Part shown: piece by piece, positions 14,998 through 22,717 of the stretch | Layout: every line of letters starts with the position of its first letter | How positions within the stretch are numbered: the stretch's first letter is position 1 | DNA from: Candidatus Abyssobacteria bacterium SURF_5 | Lineage (GTDB): Bacteria > Abyssobacteria > SURF-5 | Assembly (NCBI GenBank): GCA_003598085.1 | Contig: QZKU01000102.1 | Location: forward strand, 1 to 29,620 | Reading direction: 5' to 3' | DNA: 29,620 nucleotides | The notes under the pieces: generated by a model | Databases searched by the model: none | Seen by the model: only the letters and a program-made list of their open reading frames with translations | Told to the model about the DNA's origin: nothing | Position numbers and translations under genes: made by a program

Positions 14998-15106
14998 GAG
15001 GCCGCTTGAAAACCGGTAGCTGTACGTCTGGATATCGGGCCTCCAAAAACCCTCCAAAACTTCGTACCGGTAGCAAACCGCGCATTCGCCCCAGAATCAG
15101 CGCGGT
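14998..15106 (+). promoter_or_regulatory. structured 5' leader of the respiratory operon
   Basis: Two stems can form in the transcript: GAGGCC (14998-15003) with GGCCTC (15038-15043), and ACCGCGC (15077-15083) with GCGCGGT (15100-15106). The decamer-like ACCGGTAGC occurs twice, once in the loop of the first stem and once just before the second. No U-run follows, so this is not a simple terminator. It does not match a riboswitch class I can name. Confidence 0.3.
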
Positions 15107-15131
15107 AGAAGAGTATTGGGAGAAGTAATCA

Positions 15132-17090
15132 TTGGCTGAGATTCTTTTTGACAGTTGGTTTGTGAATCCCTGCGGAAAACTCGTTGACGAGCAATCCGCG
15201 GAAAAAATCCCATCGGCTCACCAGAAGTTTTTCCAGAACGGCAAATGCCCGCCGGACCTGAAGGCGGTGATCGGCTGGGGCGGCATCGTCCTTTTGAACA
15301 AGGATGTGTGCATCGTCCAGTTGATGGTGAAGTTCTTCGAGCAGGTCCAGGCGAAATCCTGCGGCAGGTGTTTTCCGTGCCGAGTCGGCTCATGCGTGAT
15401 ATTGGATACGCTGCGCCGGATCGCGGCTGGAGAAGGCCGCGCAGCCGACCTCGACCTTTTGAAGTCGCTCGCCGCCGATGTCCGCAATGGGGCTTTGTGC
15501 GGCTTCGGCATCGCGATGGAGAAACCGCTCGTTGACGCCCTCACCAATTTCAAGGCCGAGTTCGAGGCCCATCTCAACGGCAAGAAATGCGAGGCGCCCG
15601 CGACCGAATCGATCATGATCGCGCCGTGCAATTTCGGGTGTCCCGCCACGACCGATGCCGCCCGTTATATAGAGCTTATTCGAGAACAAAAATTCAACCA
15701 ATCCATTGACGTTGCGCGCGCGCCCAATCCATTCGCGGCGATTTGCGGCCGCGCCTGCTTCCATCCCTGTGAGAAACTGTGCAAGCGCAGCAATGTCGAC
15801 GAGCCGATCTCGATTGCCTATTTGAAGCGAGCCGTATCCGATTACGAAAAAAAGCTGATCAAGCAGAAGCAGTTCCGCCTTAAGCCCCACAAATCAACCG
15901 GGGAAAAGGGGAAAGTAGCCGTCATCGGGTCGGGTCCGGCGGGCGCCACGTGCGCGCGCGAACTCGCCTCGTGGGATTATGACGTGACTATTTTCGAGGC
16001 CGCTCCTGTTGTCGGCGGCACGACGCATCTGGGTATTCCCGCATATCGGTTGCCGCGCGACATCGTCAACGGCGAAATCGAGCAGGTGCAGGAATACGGC
16101 GTCACGGTGAAGACCAACAGCGCGCTCGGCAGAGATTTTTCGCTGCAGGACTTGTTCGACCAGGGCTTCAAGGCCGTCTTCCTCGCCATCGGCGCGATGA
16201 AGGGGAAAAAACTCGGCATACCCGGCGAGGACGAGAACGAAGGCGTGCTGGACGCGATGGAATTCTTGCGCCGCGTCAACCTCGGCGACGAGACGCGCCT
16301 GGGCAGGAAGGTAATCGTCATCGGCGGCGGCAACTCGGCCGTTGACTGCGCGCGCGTGCCGCTGCATCTCGGGTATGAAGACGTCAATATCGTCTACCGG
16401 CGCACCCGCAAGGAGATGCCGGCGAGCCCGTGGGAAGTCGAAGAAGCCGAACACGAAGGCGTGAAACTGCATTTTCTGGCCGCGCCCGTGCGCGTGATCG
16501 GGAAAAACGGGAAAGTGGTCGGTCTGGAATGCATTCGCATGGAACTCGGCGAACCCGACGCCAGCGGCCGGCGGCGTCCGGTCGAGGTGAAGGGCTCGGA
16601 GTTTACCATAGATACCGATTTGATCATAGCTGCGGTGAGTCAGGCGCCGGACTTGGACTACTTCAGGAAAATACAGGGACTCGGCATAAGCAAGCGCGAA
16701 ACGTTCGAGGTGGACCCCGACACGTTGCAGACGACGCTCCCCGGCGTTTTTGCGGGCGGCGACGTTGCAACCGGACCGCAATCGGTCATCGCGGCGGTAC
16801 AGTCCGGCCTGCAGGCGGCGGTCTCGATCGACAAATATTTGAACGGCGGCACGCACGCAGAATTCGAGCGGCTGCAGCGCCTGCGCGCAATCGTCAACGC
16901 GCTCGGCCCTGTTGACAAATCCGAATACTGCGCCGGCACAAGCGGTCTGAAGCGGGCGCAGATGCCCGCGCTCCCGCCGAAGGAGCGCATCGGCAACCTC
17001 GACGAGGTCGAGCTTGGCTTCAGTGAACAGGCCGCGGCGGCCGAGGCCGAACGCTGTATGAGATGTTACCGGATCATTATGACCGCCTGA
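15132..17090 (+). CDS. NuoF C-terminal domain fused to GltD-like FAD/NAD(P) oxidoreductase (SfrB-like NADPH oxidoreductase beta subunit)
   Basis: The 652-residue protein probably oxidises NADPH or NADH and passes electrons to the NuoG-like protein encoded next. Residues about 45-150 match only the C-terminal part of NuoF, with the N3 [4Fe-4S] ligands C77, C80, C83 and C123 (SCGRCFPCRVG; LCGFG). The FMN/NADH domain of NuoF is missing. The rest is a GltD-type flavoprotein: a cysteine-rich helical domain (C166, C170, C205, C209, C213, C217), an FAD motif GSGPAG (266-271), an NAD(P) motif IGGGNSA (near 396), and AGGDVATGPQSVIAA. A terminal CMRC motif closes it. The start is a TTG with GGGAGA upstream. 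From memory this architecture equals Geobacter SfrB. Confidence 0.85.
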   Translation: MAEILFDSWFVNPCGKLVDEQSAEKIPSAHQKFFQNGKCPPDLKAVIGWGGIVLLNKDVCIVQLMVKFFEQVQAKSCGRCFPCRVGSCVILDTLRRIAAGEGRAADLDLLKSLAADVRNGALCGFGIAMEKPLVDALTNFKAEFEAHLNGKKCEAPATESIMIAPCNFGCPATTDAARYIELIREQKFNQSIDVARAPNPFAAICGRACFHPCEKLCKRSNVDEPISIAYLKRAVSDYEKKLIKQKQFRLKPHKSTGEKGKVAVIGSGPAGATCARELASWDYDVTIFEAAPVVGGTTHLGIPAYRLPRDIVNGEIEQVQEYGVTVKTNSALGRDFSLQDLFDQGFKAVFLAIGAMKGKKLGIPGEDENEGVLDAMEFLRRVNLGDETRLGRKVIVIGGGNSAVDCARVPLHLGYEDVNIVYRRTRKEMPASPWEVEEAEHEGVKLHFLAAPVRVIGKNGKVVGLECIRMELGEPDASGRRRPVEVKGSEFTIDTDLIIAAVSQAPDLDYFRKIQGLGISKRETFEVDPDTLQTTLPGVFAGGDVATGPQSVIAAVQSGLQAAVSIDKYLNGGTHAEFERLQRLRAIVNALGPVDKSEYCAGTSGLKRAQMPALPPKERIGNLDEVELGFSEQAAAAEAERCMRCYRIIMTA

Positions 17091-17125
17091 CCCGAGGACA
17101 GAGACGGAGCGAGAAGAATCTTCCG

Positions 17126-19690
17126 ATGATTACCCTGACGATAAACGAACAAAAGGTGAGCGTCCCTGAGGGGACCACTATTCTAAAGGCGGCGCAATCC
17201 GCCGGCATCTATATTCCCACGCTGTGCTATCACGCGAAGCTGTCGCCCATCGGCGCGTGCAGGATCTGTCTGGTCGAGGTTGACGGCGAGAAACGGCCGG
17301 TAGCCTCCTGCGACACGCAAGTGCGCGAGGGCATGGTTGTTCGCACCGACAGCGAAGAAATCATCCGGCAGCGCAAACAAATGCTGCAGTTCGTGCTGTT
17401 GAATCATCCGCTTGATTGCCCGGTCTGCGATAAGGCGGGCGAATGTCTGGTCCAGGATATAACGGTCAATATGTCCGTTCTGGAACAGCGGTTCACGGCG
17501 CCGAAACCGGAGAAAACGAAAGAAGAGCTTTCTCCTCTGCTCGATATCTGGCACACACGCTGCATCATGTGCGGGCGATGCGTCCAAGTCTGCAAGGAAA
17601 TCCAGGGAGCGCGCGCGATCGATTACGTCGTCAGGGCGGGCTACACCTCGAAGGTGGGCCCGACCGAAAGCGGCGGGTATGCGTGCGAGAGCTGCTCACA
17701 GTGCCTGTCGGTCTGCCCGGTCGGCGCTATCATCGATAACACATTCCGCTACAGCGCGCGCGCGTGGCAACTGAAAAAGGTCAATTCCGTTTGCACGTTC
17801 TGCGGCGTCGGGTGCCAGTACGAGCTCAATGTCCGCAACAACAAGGTTTTTCGCGTTACCGTCGGCGATTTCCAGGGGCACAACCGGGGGAACCTGTGCT
17901 CGGCGGGCAGATTCGGCAAAGACGCGATCCACAGCGAAGCGCGGCTGAGCGCCCCCGCCGTTCGCAAAAACGGCAGCCTCCAGTCCGTCTCCTGGGACGA
18001 GGCGCTGGATTACGCAGCGCAGAGGCTCAAGGAGATTGTGTCGTCGCACGACGGCGACAGTGTCGCCGGACTGGCTTCGGCTCGATGCACGAACGAAGCG
18101 CTCTTCGCGTTCCAACGTCTGATGAGACAGGGTCTTGGCTCGAACAGAGTGGATACGCCGGCGCATCTTTCCAATCATGCAATCATTCATGCCATGACCG
18201 GCGTCTACGGGATTCCCGCGCCGACCGCGACGCTGTCCGATCTGGACGAAGCCGACGCGATCCTGGTTGTCGATTCAAACATCATCACGACACATCCGGT
18301 GGCCGCTCTCGAACTCCTGCGGGTGCATAATAGCGGGACGGCGAAAGTGCTGGTGATCGGCCATCGCTCCAACAAGCTGACCACTCAATGCGCGCAATAT
18401 GCGAGGACTTCGCCCGGCGCAGAGACGGCATTATTAAATTGCCTGACCAACATTCTGCTTTCTCAAAACGACCTCAACAAGGAATCGCTCGAGAAGCTGG
18501 ATGGTTATGATAAGCTGAAGCTGCATGTGATGAAATATTCGCTCGGGGATACGGCGACGCGCACGGGGATCGATCCTGACATCATCTCCGATATGGCAAA
18601 TTCGATTTCCGCATCGAAGAAATTTCTGCTGGTTCTCGCGCCCGGCAGCCTGCAATCGGCGCTGAACGCATCGGTTGCAAGTGCGGCGATCAATGTTGCC
18701 GTGCTGAAAGGCGGCAAGGTGCTCTCGCTGCTTTGCGAAGGGAATGCGCAGGGGGCGCTTGATCTGGGGATTTCGCCCGATTTCCTGCCCGGCTATAAAG
18801 AGACGGCGACCGCGCAAAACGGATCCGGCGTTCCGAACATCCGTCAGGCCATGGAGTCTGGCGACATCAAGGCGTTGTACCTTATGGGGAGCGACATCCA
18901 GAAGGAGATGTCGCTGTTCGGGATCGGGATGGATGCGCTCCGTGAGCTGGAACTGCTGGTGGTGCAAGATGTATTTGCAGGGCCGGTAGCCGACCTGGCG
19001 CACGTCGTATTGCCGGCGAGCAGTTTTGCGGAGCGGGAAGGCTCTTACACCAACGCCTGCAGGATCGTTCAGCATAGCTCGAAGGCGATCGAGCCGATCG
19101 AGCGGAGCCGGAGCGACCTGTCGATAATTTCACAACTGGGGCAGCGGCTTGGGCTCGCTTCGATGGAGACGGTTGAGGCGGCGCGCGTTCAAATCGCGCA
19201 AAATGTGCCGATTTATGATTTTCTGACGGATAAGGCCCGCCTTGCCAAAGGCGAGCCCTGGCAATATGAAAAAGTGGCCCCGGCCGGACGGCACAAGCTG
19301 TCGCTGGTGGTTGAAGGCCGGCCGGCGGCTGATGACACCTATTCTTTTGTGCTGACATTTGATAGCATGTTGCATTATGGCGGCTCGGTCTCGCTGCATT
19401 CGCGCAGCCTGGCGAAACTGCGGGTGGACGAGGCGATCGAAATCAGCGAAGACGACGCGAAGGCGCTGGGCGTCGAGAACGGCGCGCCGGTTGTGGTCAA
19501 AACGAAAAACGGCGGCTCGGTCAAGCTGCCTGCTCTCATCAGCGAGGAATTACCTCCCCGCGTGGTCAGCGTGCCCTCGCATAATTATCGGGCGGTCCAG
19601 GCGCTGATCGGCAAGCTCGACGCTTCGGTGTTGCGTGATGAGGAAGGCGCGCCGGCGTGGGTCGCCAGCGTCATGCCGGCAAAGGGATAA
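17126..19690 (+). CDS. nuoG: NuoG/SfrA-like iron-sulfur subunit with inactive molybdopterin-oxidoreductase-type domain
   Basis: The 854-residue protein carries an electron wire. It has an N-terminal [2Fe-2S] domain (C34, C45, C48, C62) and a His-ligated cluster (H94, C98, C101, C107). Two ferredoxin-type [4Fe-4S] sets follow (C146, C149, C152, C156; C187, C190, C193, C197), then a further [4Fe-4S] set C223, C226, C230, C258 (CTFCGVGC; NLCSAGRFG). The large C-terminal domain is formate-dehydrogenase-like, but the catalytic Cys/Sec position reads Ser (S349, in VDTPAHLSNH), so formate oxidation is unlikely. The open frame extends 21 codons upstream; the ATG at 17126 opens the ferredoxin fold directly. 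It lies 35 bases after the flavoprotein gene. SfrA-like NADPH oxidoreductase alpha subunit is the main alternative name. Confidence 0.88.
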   Translation: MITLTINEQKVSVPEGTTILKAAQSAGIYIPTLCYHAKLSPIGACRICLVEVDGEKRPVASCDTQVREGMVVRTDSEEIIRQRKQMLQFVLLNHPLDCPVCDKAGECLVQDITVNMSVLEQRFTAPKPEKTKEELSPLLDIWHTRCIMCGRCVQVCKEIQGARAIDYVVRAGYTSKVGPTESGGYACESCSQCLSVCPVGAIIDNTFRYSARAWQLKKVNSVCTFCGVGCQYELNVRNNKVFRVTVGDFQGHNRGNLCSAGRFGKDAIHSEARLSAPAVRKNGSLQSVSWDEALDYAAQRLKEIVSSHDGDSVAGLASARCTNEALFAFQRLMRQGLGSNRVDTPAHLSNHAIIHAMTGVYGIPAPTATLSDLDEADAILVVDSNIITTHPVAALELLRVHNSGTAKVLVIGHRSNKLTTQCAQYARTSPGAETALLNCLTNILLSQNDLNKESLEKLDGYDKLKLHVMKYSLGDTATRTGIDPDIISDMANSISASKKFLLVLAPGSLQSALNASVASAAINVAVLKGGKVLSLLCEGNAQGALDLGISPDFLPGYKETATAQNGSGVPNIRQAMESGDIKALYLMGSDIQKEMSLFGIGMDALRELELLVVQDVFAGPVADLAHVVLPASSFAEREGSYTNACRIVQHSSKAIEPIERSRSDLSIISQLGQRLGLASMETVEAARVQIAQNVPIYDFLTDKARLAKGEPWQYEKVAPAGRHKLSLVVEGRPAADDTYSFVLTFDSMLHYGGSVSLHSRSLAKLRVDEAIEISEDDAKALGVENGAPVVVKTKNGGSVKLPALISEELPPRVVSVPSHNYRAVQALIGKLDASVLRDEEGAPAWVASVMPAKG

Positions 19691-19698
19691 AAGGGATT

Positions 19699-20232
19699 AT
19701 GCTGTCATTCCAGATTTTGGCGATTATCACCGTGGTTTCGGCCTTCATGGTGGTCACGCGCCGCAATCCGATGCACTCGGCGCTGTGGCTGCTGGTGACG
19801 TTCTTCGCATTGGCCGGCCTCTATCTTCTGATGAATGCCGAGTTCGTCGCCGCGATCCAGATAATCATCTACGCGGGCGGCATCCTGGTCCTGTATATTT
19901 TCGTCATCATGTTTGTCGACCTCTCGAAGGATTCGACGCTGCGCAAAGCTTTCCATAAGCCGGGCCAAGTCGTATTCGCGGCCGTTTTCTCGGCGCTGAT
20001 CATGGTTGTTGTTGTCGCGGTCAGCCTGACCGGCATCGAGCCGTTTGCAATCGGAGAACCCGCGGCGGCGGCAACCGATTCAACGAAAGCGTTTGCGAAG
20101 GATTTATTCCTGCAGTACCTCTATCCGTTCGAGATAGCTTCGATCCTGCTTCTGGTGGCGATGATCGGATCGGTCATCCTGGCTCGGCGAAGCACGACAT
20201 CCGTTTCCGCAAGGGAGAAAGAACTTCAATGA
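19699..20232 (+). CDS. nuoJ: NADH-quinone oxidoreductase subunit J
   Basis: NuoJ is a membrane subunit at the junction of the complex I quinone module and the pump arm. The 177-residue protein has five hydrophobic segments and the conserved stretch NPMHSALWLLVTFFALAGLY, then EFVAAIQIIIYAGGILVLYI with the pi-bulge tyrosine-glycine region. The ATG at 19699 is preferred over a longer frame because AAAAGGG lies just upstream and the protein then opens with the first membrane helix. It is eight bases after nuoG and overlaps nuoK by four bases (ATGA). The usual upstream neighbours nuoH and nuoI are missing. Confidence 0.95.
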   Translation: MLSFQILAIITVVSAFMVVTRRNPMHSALWLLVTFFALAGLYLLMNAEFVAAIQIIIYAGGILVLYIFVIMFVDLSKDSTLRKAFHKPGQVVFAAVFSALIMVVVVAVSLTGIEPFAIGEPAAAATDSTKAFAKDLFLQYLYPFEIASILLLVAMIGSVILARRSTTSVSAREKELQ

Positions 20233-20531
20233 TTCCGCTGCAGCAAACAATGATTCTCGGTGCCGTCCTGTTCGGCATCGGGATGCTGGGTTTCCTCACG
20301 AGGCGTAATCTGATCGTAATATTCATGTCAATGGAACTCATGCTCAACGCGGTCAACCTGAACCTGATCGCCTTTTCCAACTATCACCATTCGGCGCAGG
20401 GGCAGGTTTTCGCCGTTTTCGTCATAACGGTCGCCGCGGCCGAGGCGGCCACGGGACTTGCCATATTGATAGCTTTATACCGATTGTACCGGAGCGTCAA
20501 CATAGACGACGCGAACACGCTGAAATGGTGA
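20229..20531 (+). CDS. nuoK: NADH-quinone oxidoreductase subunit K
   Basis: At 100 residues with three transmembrane helices, this is a standard NuoK (MrpC-like) subunit. Both membrane-buried glutamates needed for proton transfer are present: E36 in FMSMELMLNAVNL and E72 in VAAAEAATGLA. Its ATG overlaps the nuoJ stop codon, indicating coupled translation, and nuoL follows after 16 bases. Confidence 0.97.
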   Translation: MIPLQQTMILGAVLFGIGMLGFLTRRNLIVIFMSMELMLNAVNLNLIAFSNYHHSAQGQVFAVFVITVAAAEAATGLAILIALYRLYRSVNIDDANTLKW

Positions 20532-20547
20532 TTGAATAGGACACGCG

Positions 20548-22662
20548 ATGGAACAAATACTGAATTACATCTGGCTGATTCCGCTGTTTCCTCTGATCGG
20601 TTTTGTGGTTATCGGCGTGCTCGGCCGCCCGTTGTTCAAAGGAAAGACGGAACTTGTTCCCGCGATAATCGGATGCACGACGATTTTCCTCTCCTTTGTC
20701 GTTTCAGTTCTCAGCGTGGTTGCGCTTTACCGGTACATCGAGCCGAATGCAGTAGGCTCGCGCGTCTTCACGCGCGAGCTGTTCACGTGGATCGAAATGG
20801 GCGCGTTCAAGGTGCCGTTCAAGCTTCACCTGGACGCGCTTTCGTCCGTCATGATCCTGGTGGTCACCGGCGTCGGTTTCCTCATTCACGTCTATTCGTA
20901 CGGCTACATGCACAAGGACCCGAGCCAGTACCGGTTCTTTGCTTACATGAATCTGTTCACGTGCGCGATGCTCATCCTGGTGCTCGGCGGCAATTTCCTG
21001 CTGATGTTCATCGGGTGGGAGGGCGTCGGCCTGTGCTCGTATCTGCTCATCGGGTTCTGGTTCGAGAAGGATTCGGCCGCGACGGCCGGGAAAAAGGCGT
21101 TCGTCACCAACCGTGTCGGCGACTTCGGGTTTGTGCTCGGCATGCTGCTGATGTTTTCGGTCTTCGGCACGCTCGATTATGAGACGGTTTTCGCGGAGGC
21201 CCCGCACAGATTGGCGGTGGGAGGCGGGATAGTCACCGCGATAACGATGCTGCTCTTCGTCGGCGCGACCGGAAAATCAGCGCAGATACCGCTGTATGTG
21301 TGGCTGCCCGACGCGATGGAAGGCCCCACGCCTACCAGCGCTCTCATCCACGCCGCCACGATGGTCACGTCCGGTATCTACATGGTTTCGCGGGCCAACG
21401 TGCTGTATTCGATGGCGCCTGCAAGCCTGATCCTTGTGGCCGCCGTTGGCGCGGGCACGGCTTTCTTCGCCGGCTCTATCGGTCTTGCGCAAAACGATAT
21501 CAAGAAGGTTCTGGCGTATTCGACGGTGAGCCAGCTCGGATACATGCTGCTCGGCTGCGGAGTCGCGGCCTATTTTGCCGGAATATTTCACCTGATGACA
21601 CACGCATTCTTCAAGGCGCTGCTGTTCCTTGGCGCCGGCAGCGTGATCCACGGCATGAGTGGCGACCAAGACATGCGCAACATGGGCGGCCTGAGGAAAT
21701 ACATGCCGCACACGTGTTGGACGTTCATGATCGCCTATCTCGCAATCGCCGGGATTCCTCCGTTCGCCGGATTCTTCAGCAAAGACGAGATTCTGTGGAA
21801 GGCGTTCACCTACAATTCGCCGATCCTCGGGCCGATGTGGGGGAAGTTTTTGTGGGCGATCGGGGCCGCCACCGCGGCAATGACGGCTTTCTACATGACG
21901 CGCCTCGTGTCTCTGACGTTTTTCGGCGAATCCCGCGTTTCGCACGAGGCGGAGCATCACCTGCATGAGTCGCCGGGCGCAATGATTTATCCGCTCATGG
22001 GGCTGGCCGTCCTCTCGCTGATCGGCGGATGGGTGGGCATCCCGGCCGCTCTTGGCGGCGGAAACCATTTCCATCATTTTCTGGCGCCCGTGCTTGATCA
22101 GGCTTCGCACGGCGCGCAGGGAGCGCATGCGGCCGCAACCGCGGGCCTGGCGTATGCCGCGGAAGTGACCGGTCACGGGGGCGGCGCAGAATCCTCGCAT
22201 GGCCTCGAGCTGTTCATGATGGTGGTTTCAGTGGCGCTCGCGGGTATCGGCATCGGCATCGGGTATTTCTTCTATATCAAGAATCCGAACATGCCGCAGT
22301 TGCTCGCATACAAGTTCCAGGGGCTTCACAAGGCGCTGGTGAATAAGTGGTACGTGGACGAGATATACGAGTTCGCCGTCATCAACGCGACGAAGCAGTT
22401 CGCCAACCTGCTGTGCTGGTTTGACGCCCATATCATCGACGGCATCGTGAACGGAGCCGCATACGCGACCAAAGCGTTCAGTTCCGGCAGCATGTTGTTC
22501 GACGGCACCGTCGTCGACGGGCTGGTGAATCTGACGGGCCGCATTGTGGAAGTGGCAAGTGGAATGATGCGGCGCGTGCAGACCGGCTATGCCCACAGTT
22601 ACGCCCTGGTTATGGCAATCGGGACGTTTGTGCTTTTAAGCATCTATATCCTCTTACGGTAA
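20548..22662 (+). CDS. nuoL: NADH-quinone oxidoreductase subunit L
   Basis: NuoL is the distal antiporter-like proton channel of complex I. The 704-residue protein has the key charged residues: E158 in FIGWEGVGLCSYLL and K243 in GATGKSAQIPLYVWLPDAMEG. The conserved histidine-rich segment SALIHAATMVTSGIYM is also present. The C-terminal half includes the lateral helix region and final anchor helix (YALVMAIGTFVLLSIYILL). It is longer than the E. coli protein by roughly 90 residues. A His/Ala/Gly-rich loop at about 505-550 accounts for part of the extra length. An AGGA site precedes the ATG, and nuoM follows after 55 bases. Confidence 0.97.
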   Translation: MEQILNYIWLIPLFPLIGFVVIGVLGRPLFKGKTELVPAIIGCTTIFLSFVVSVLSVVALYRYIEPNAVGSRVFTRELFTWIEMGAFKVPFKLHLDALSSVMILVVTGVGFLIHVYSYGYMHKDPSQYRFFAYMNLFTCAMLILVLGGNFLLMFIGWEGVGLCSYLLIGFWFEKDSAATAGKKAFVTNRVGDFGFVLGMLLMFSVFGTLDYETVFAEAPHRLAVGGGIVTAITMLLFVGATGKSAQIPLYVWLPDAMEGPTPTSALIHAATMVTSGIYMVSRANVLYSMAPASLILVAAVGAGTAFFAGSIGLAQNDIKKVLAYSTVSQLGYMLLGCGVAAYFAGIFHLMTHAFFKALLFLGAGSVIHGMSGDQDMRNMGGLRKYMPHTCWTFMIAYLAIAGIPPFAGFFSKDEILWKAFTYNSPILGPMWGKFLWAIGAATAAMTAFYMTRLVSLTFFGESRVSHEAEHHLHESPGAMIYPLMGLAVLSLIGGWVGIPAALGGGNHFHHFLAPVLDQASHGAQGAHAAATAGLAYAAEVTGHGGGAESSHGLELFMMVVSVALAGIGIGIGYFFYIKNPNMPQLLAYKFQGLHKALVNKWYVDEIYEFAVINATKQFANLLCWFDAHIIDGIVNGAAYATKAFSSGSMLFDGTVVDGLVNLTGRIVEVASGMMRRVQTGYAHSYALVMAIGTFVLLSIYILLR

Positions 22663-22717
22663 GCTGAACGATATATGTGGCATATTTTGCATGCTCTAGA
22701 GAAGGGAGAATAGAGGA

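Noticed and set aside
17126-19690. Formate dehydrogenase alpha subunit
   Set aside because: The catalytic Cys/Sec position is Ser and the gene sits between a NuoF-like gene and nuoJ, so a NuoG/SfrA-type role fits better.
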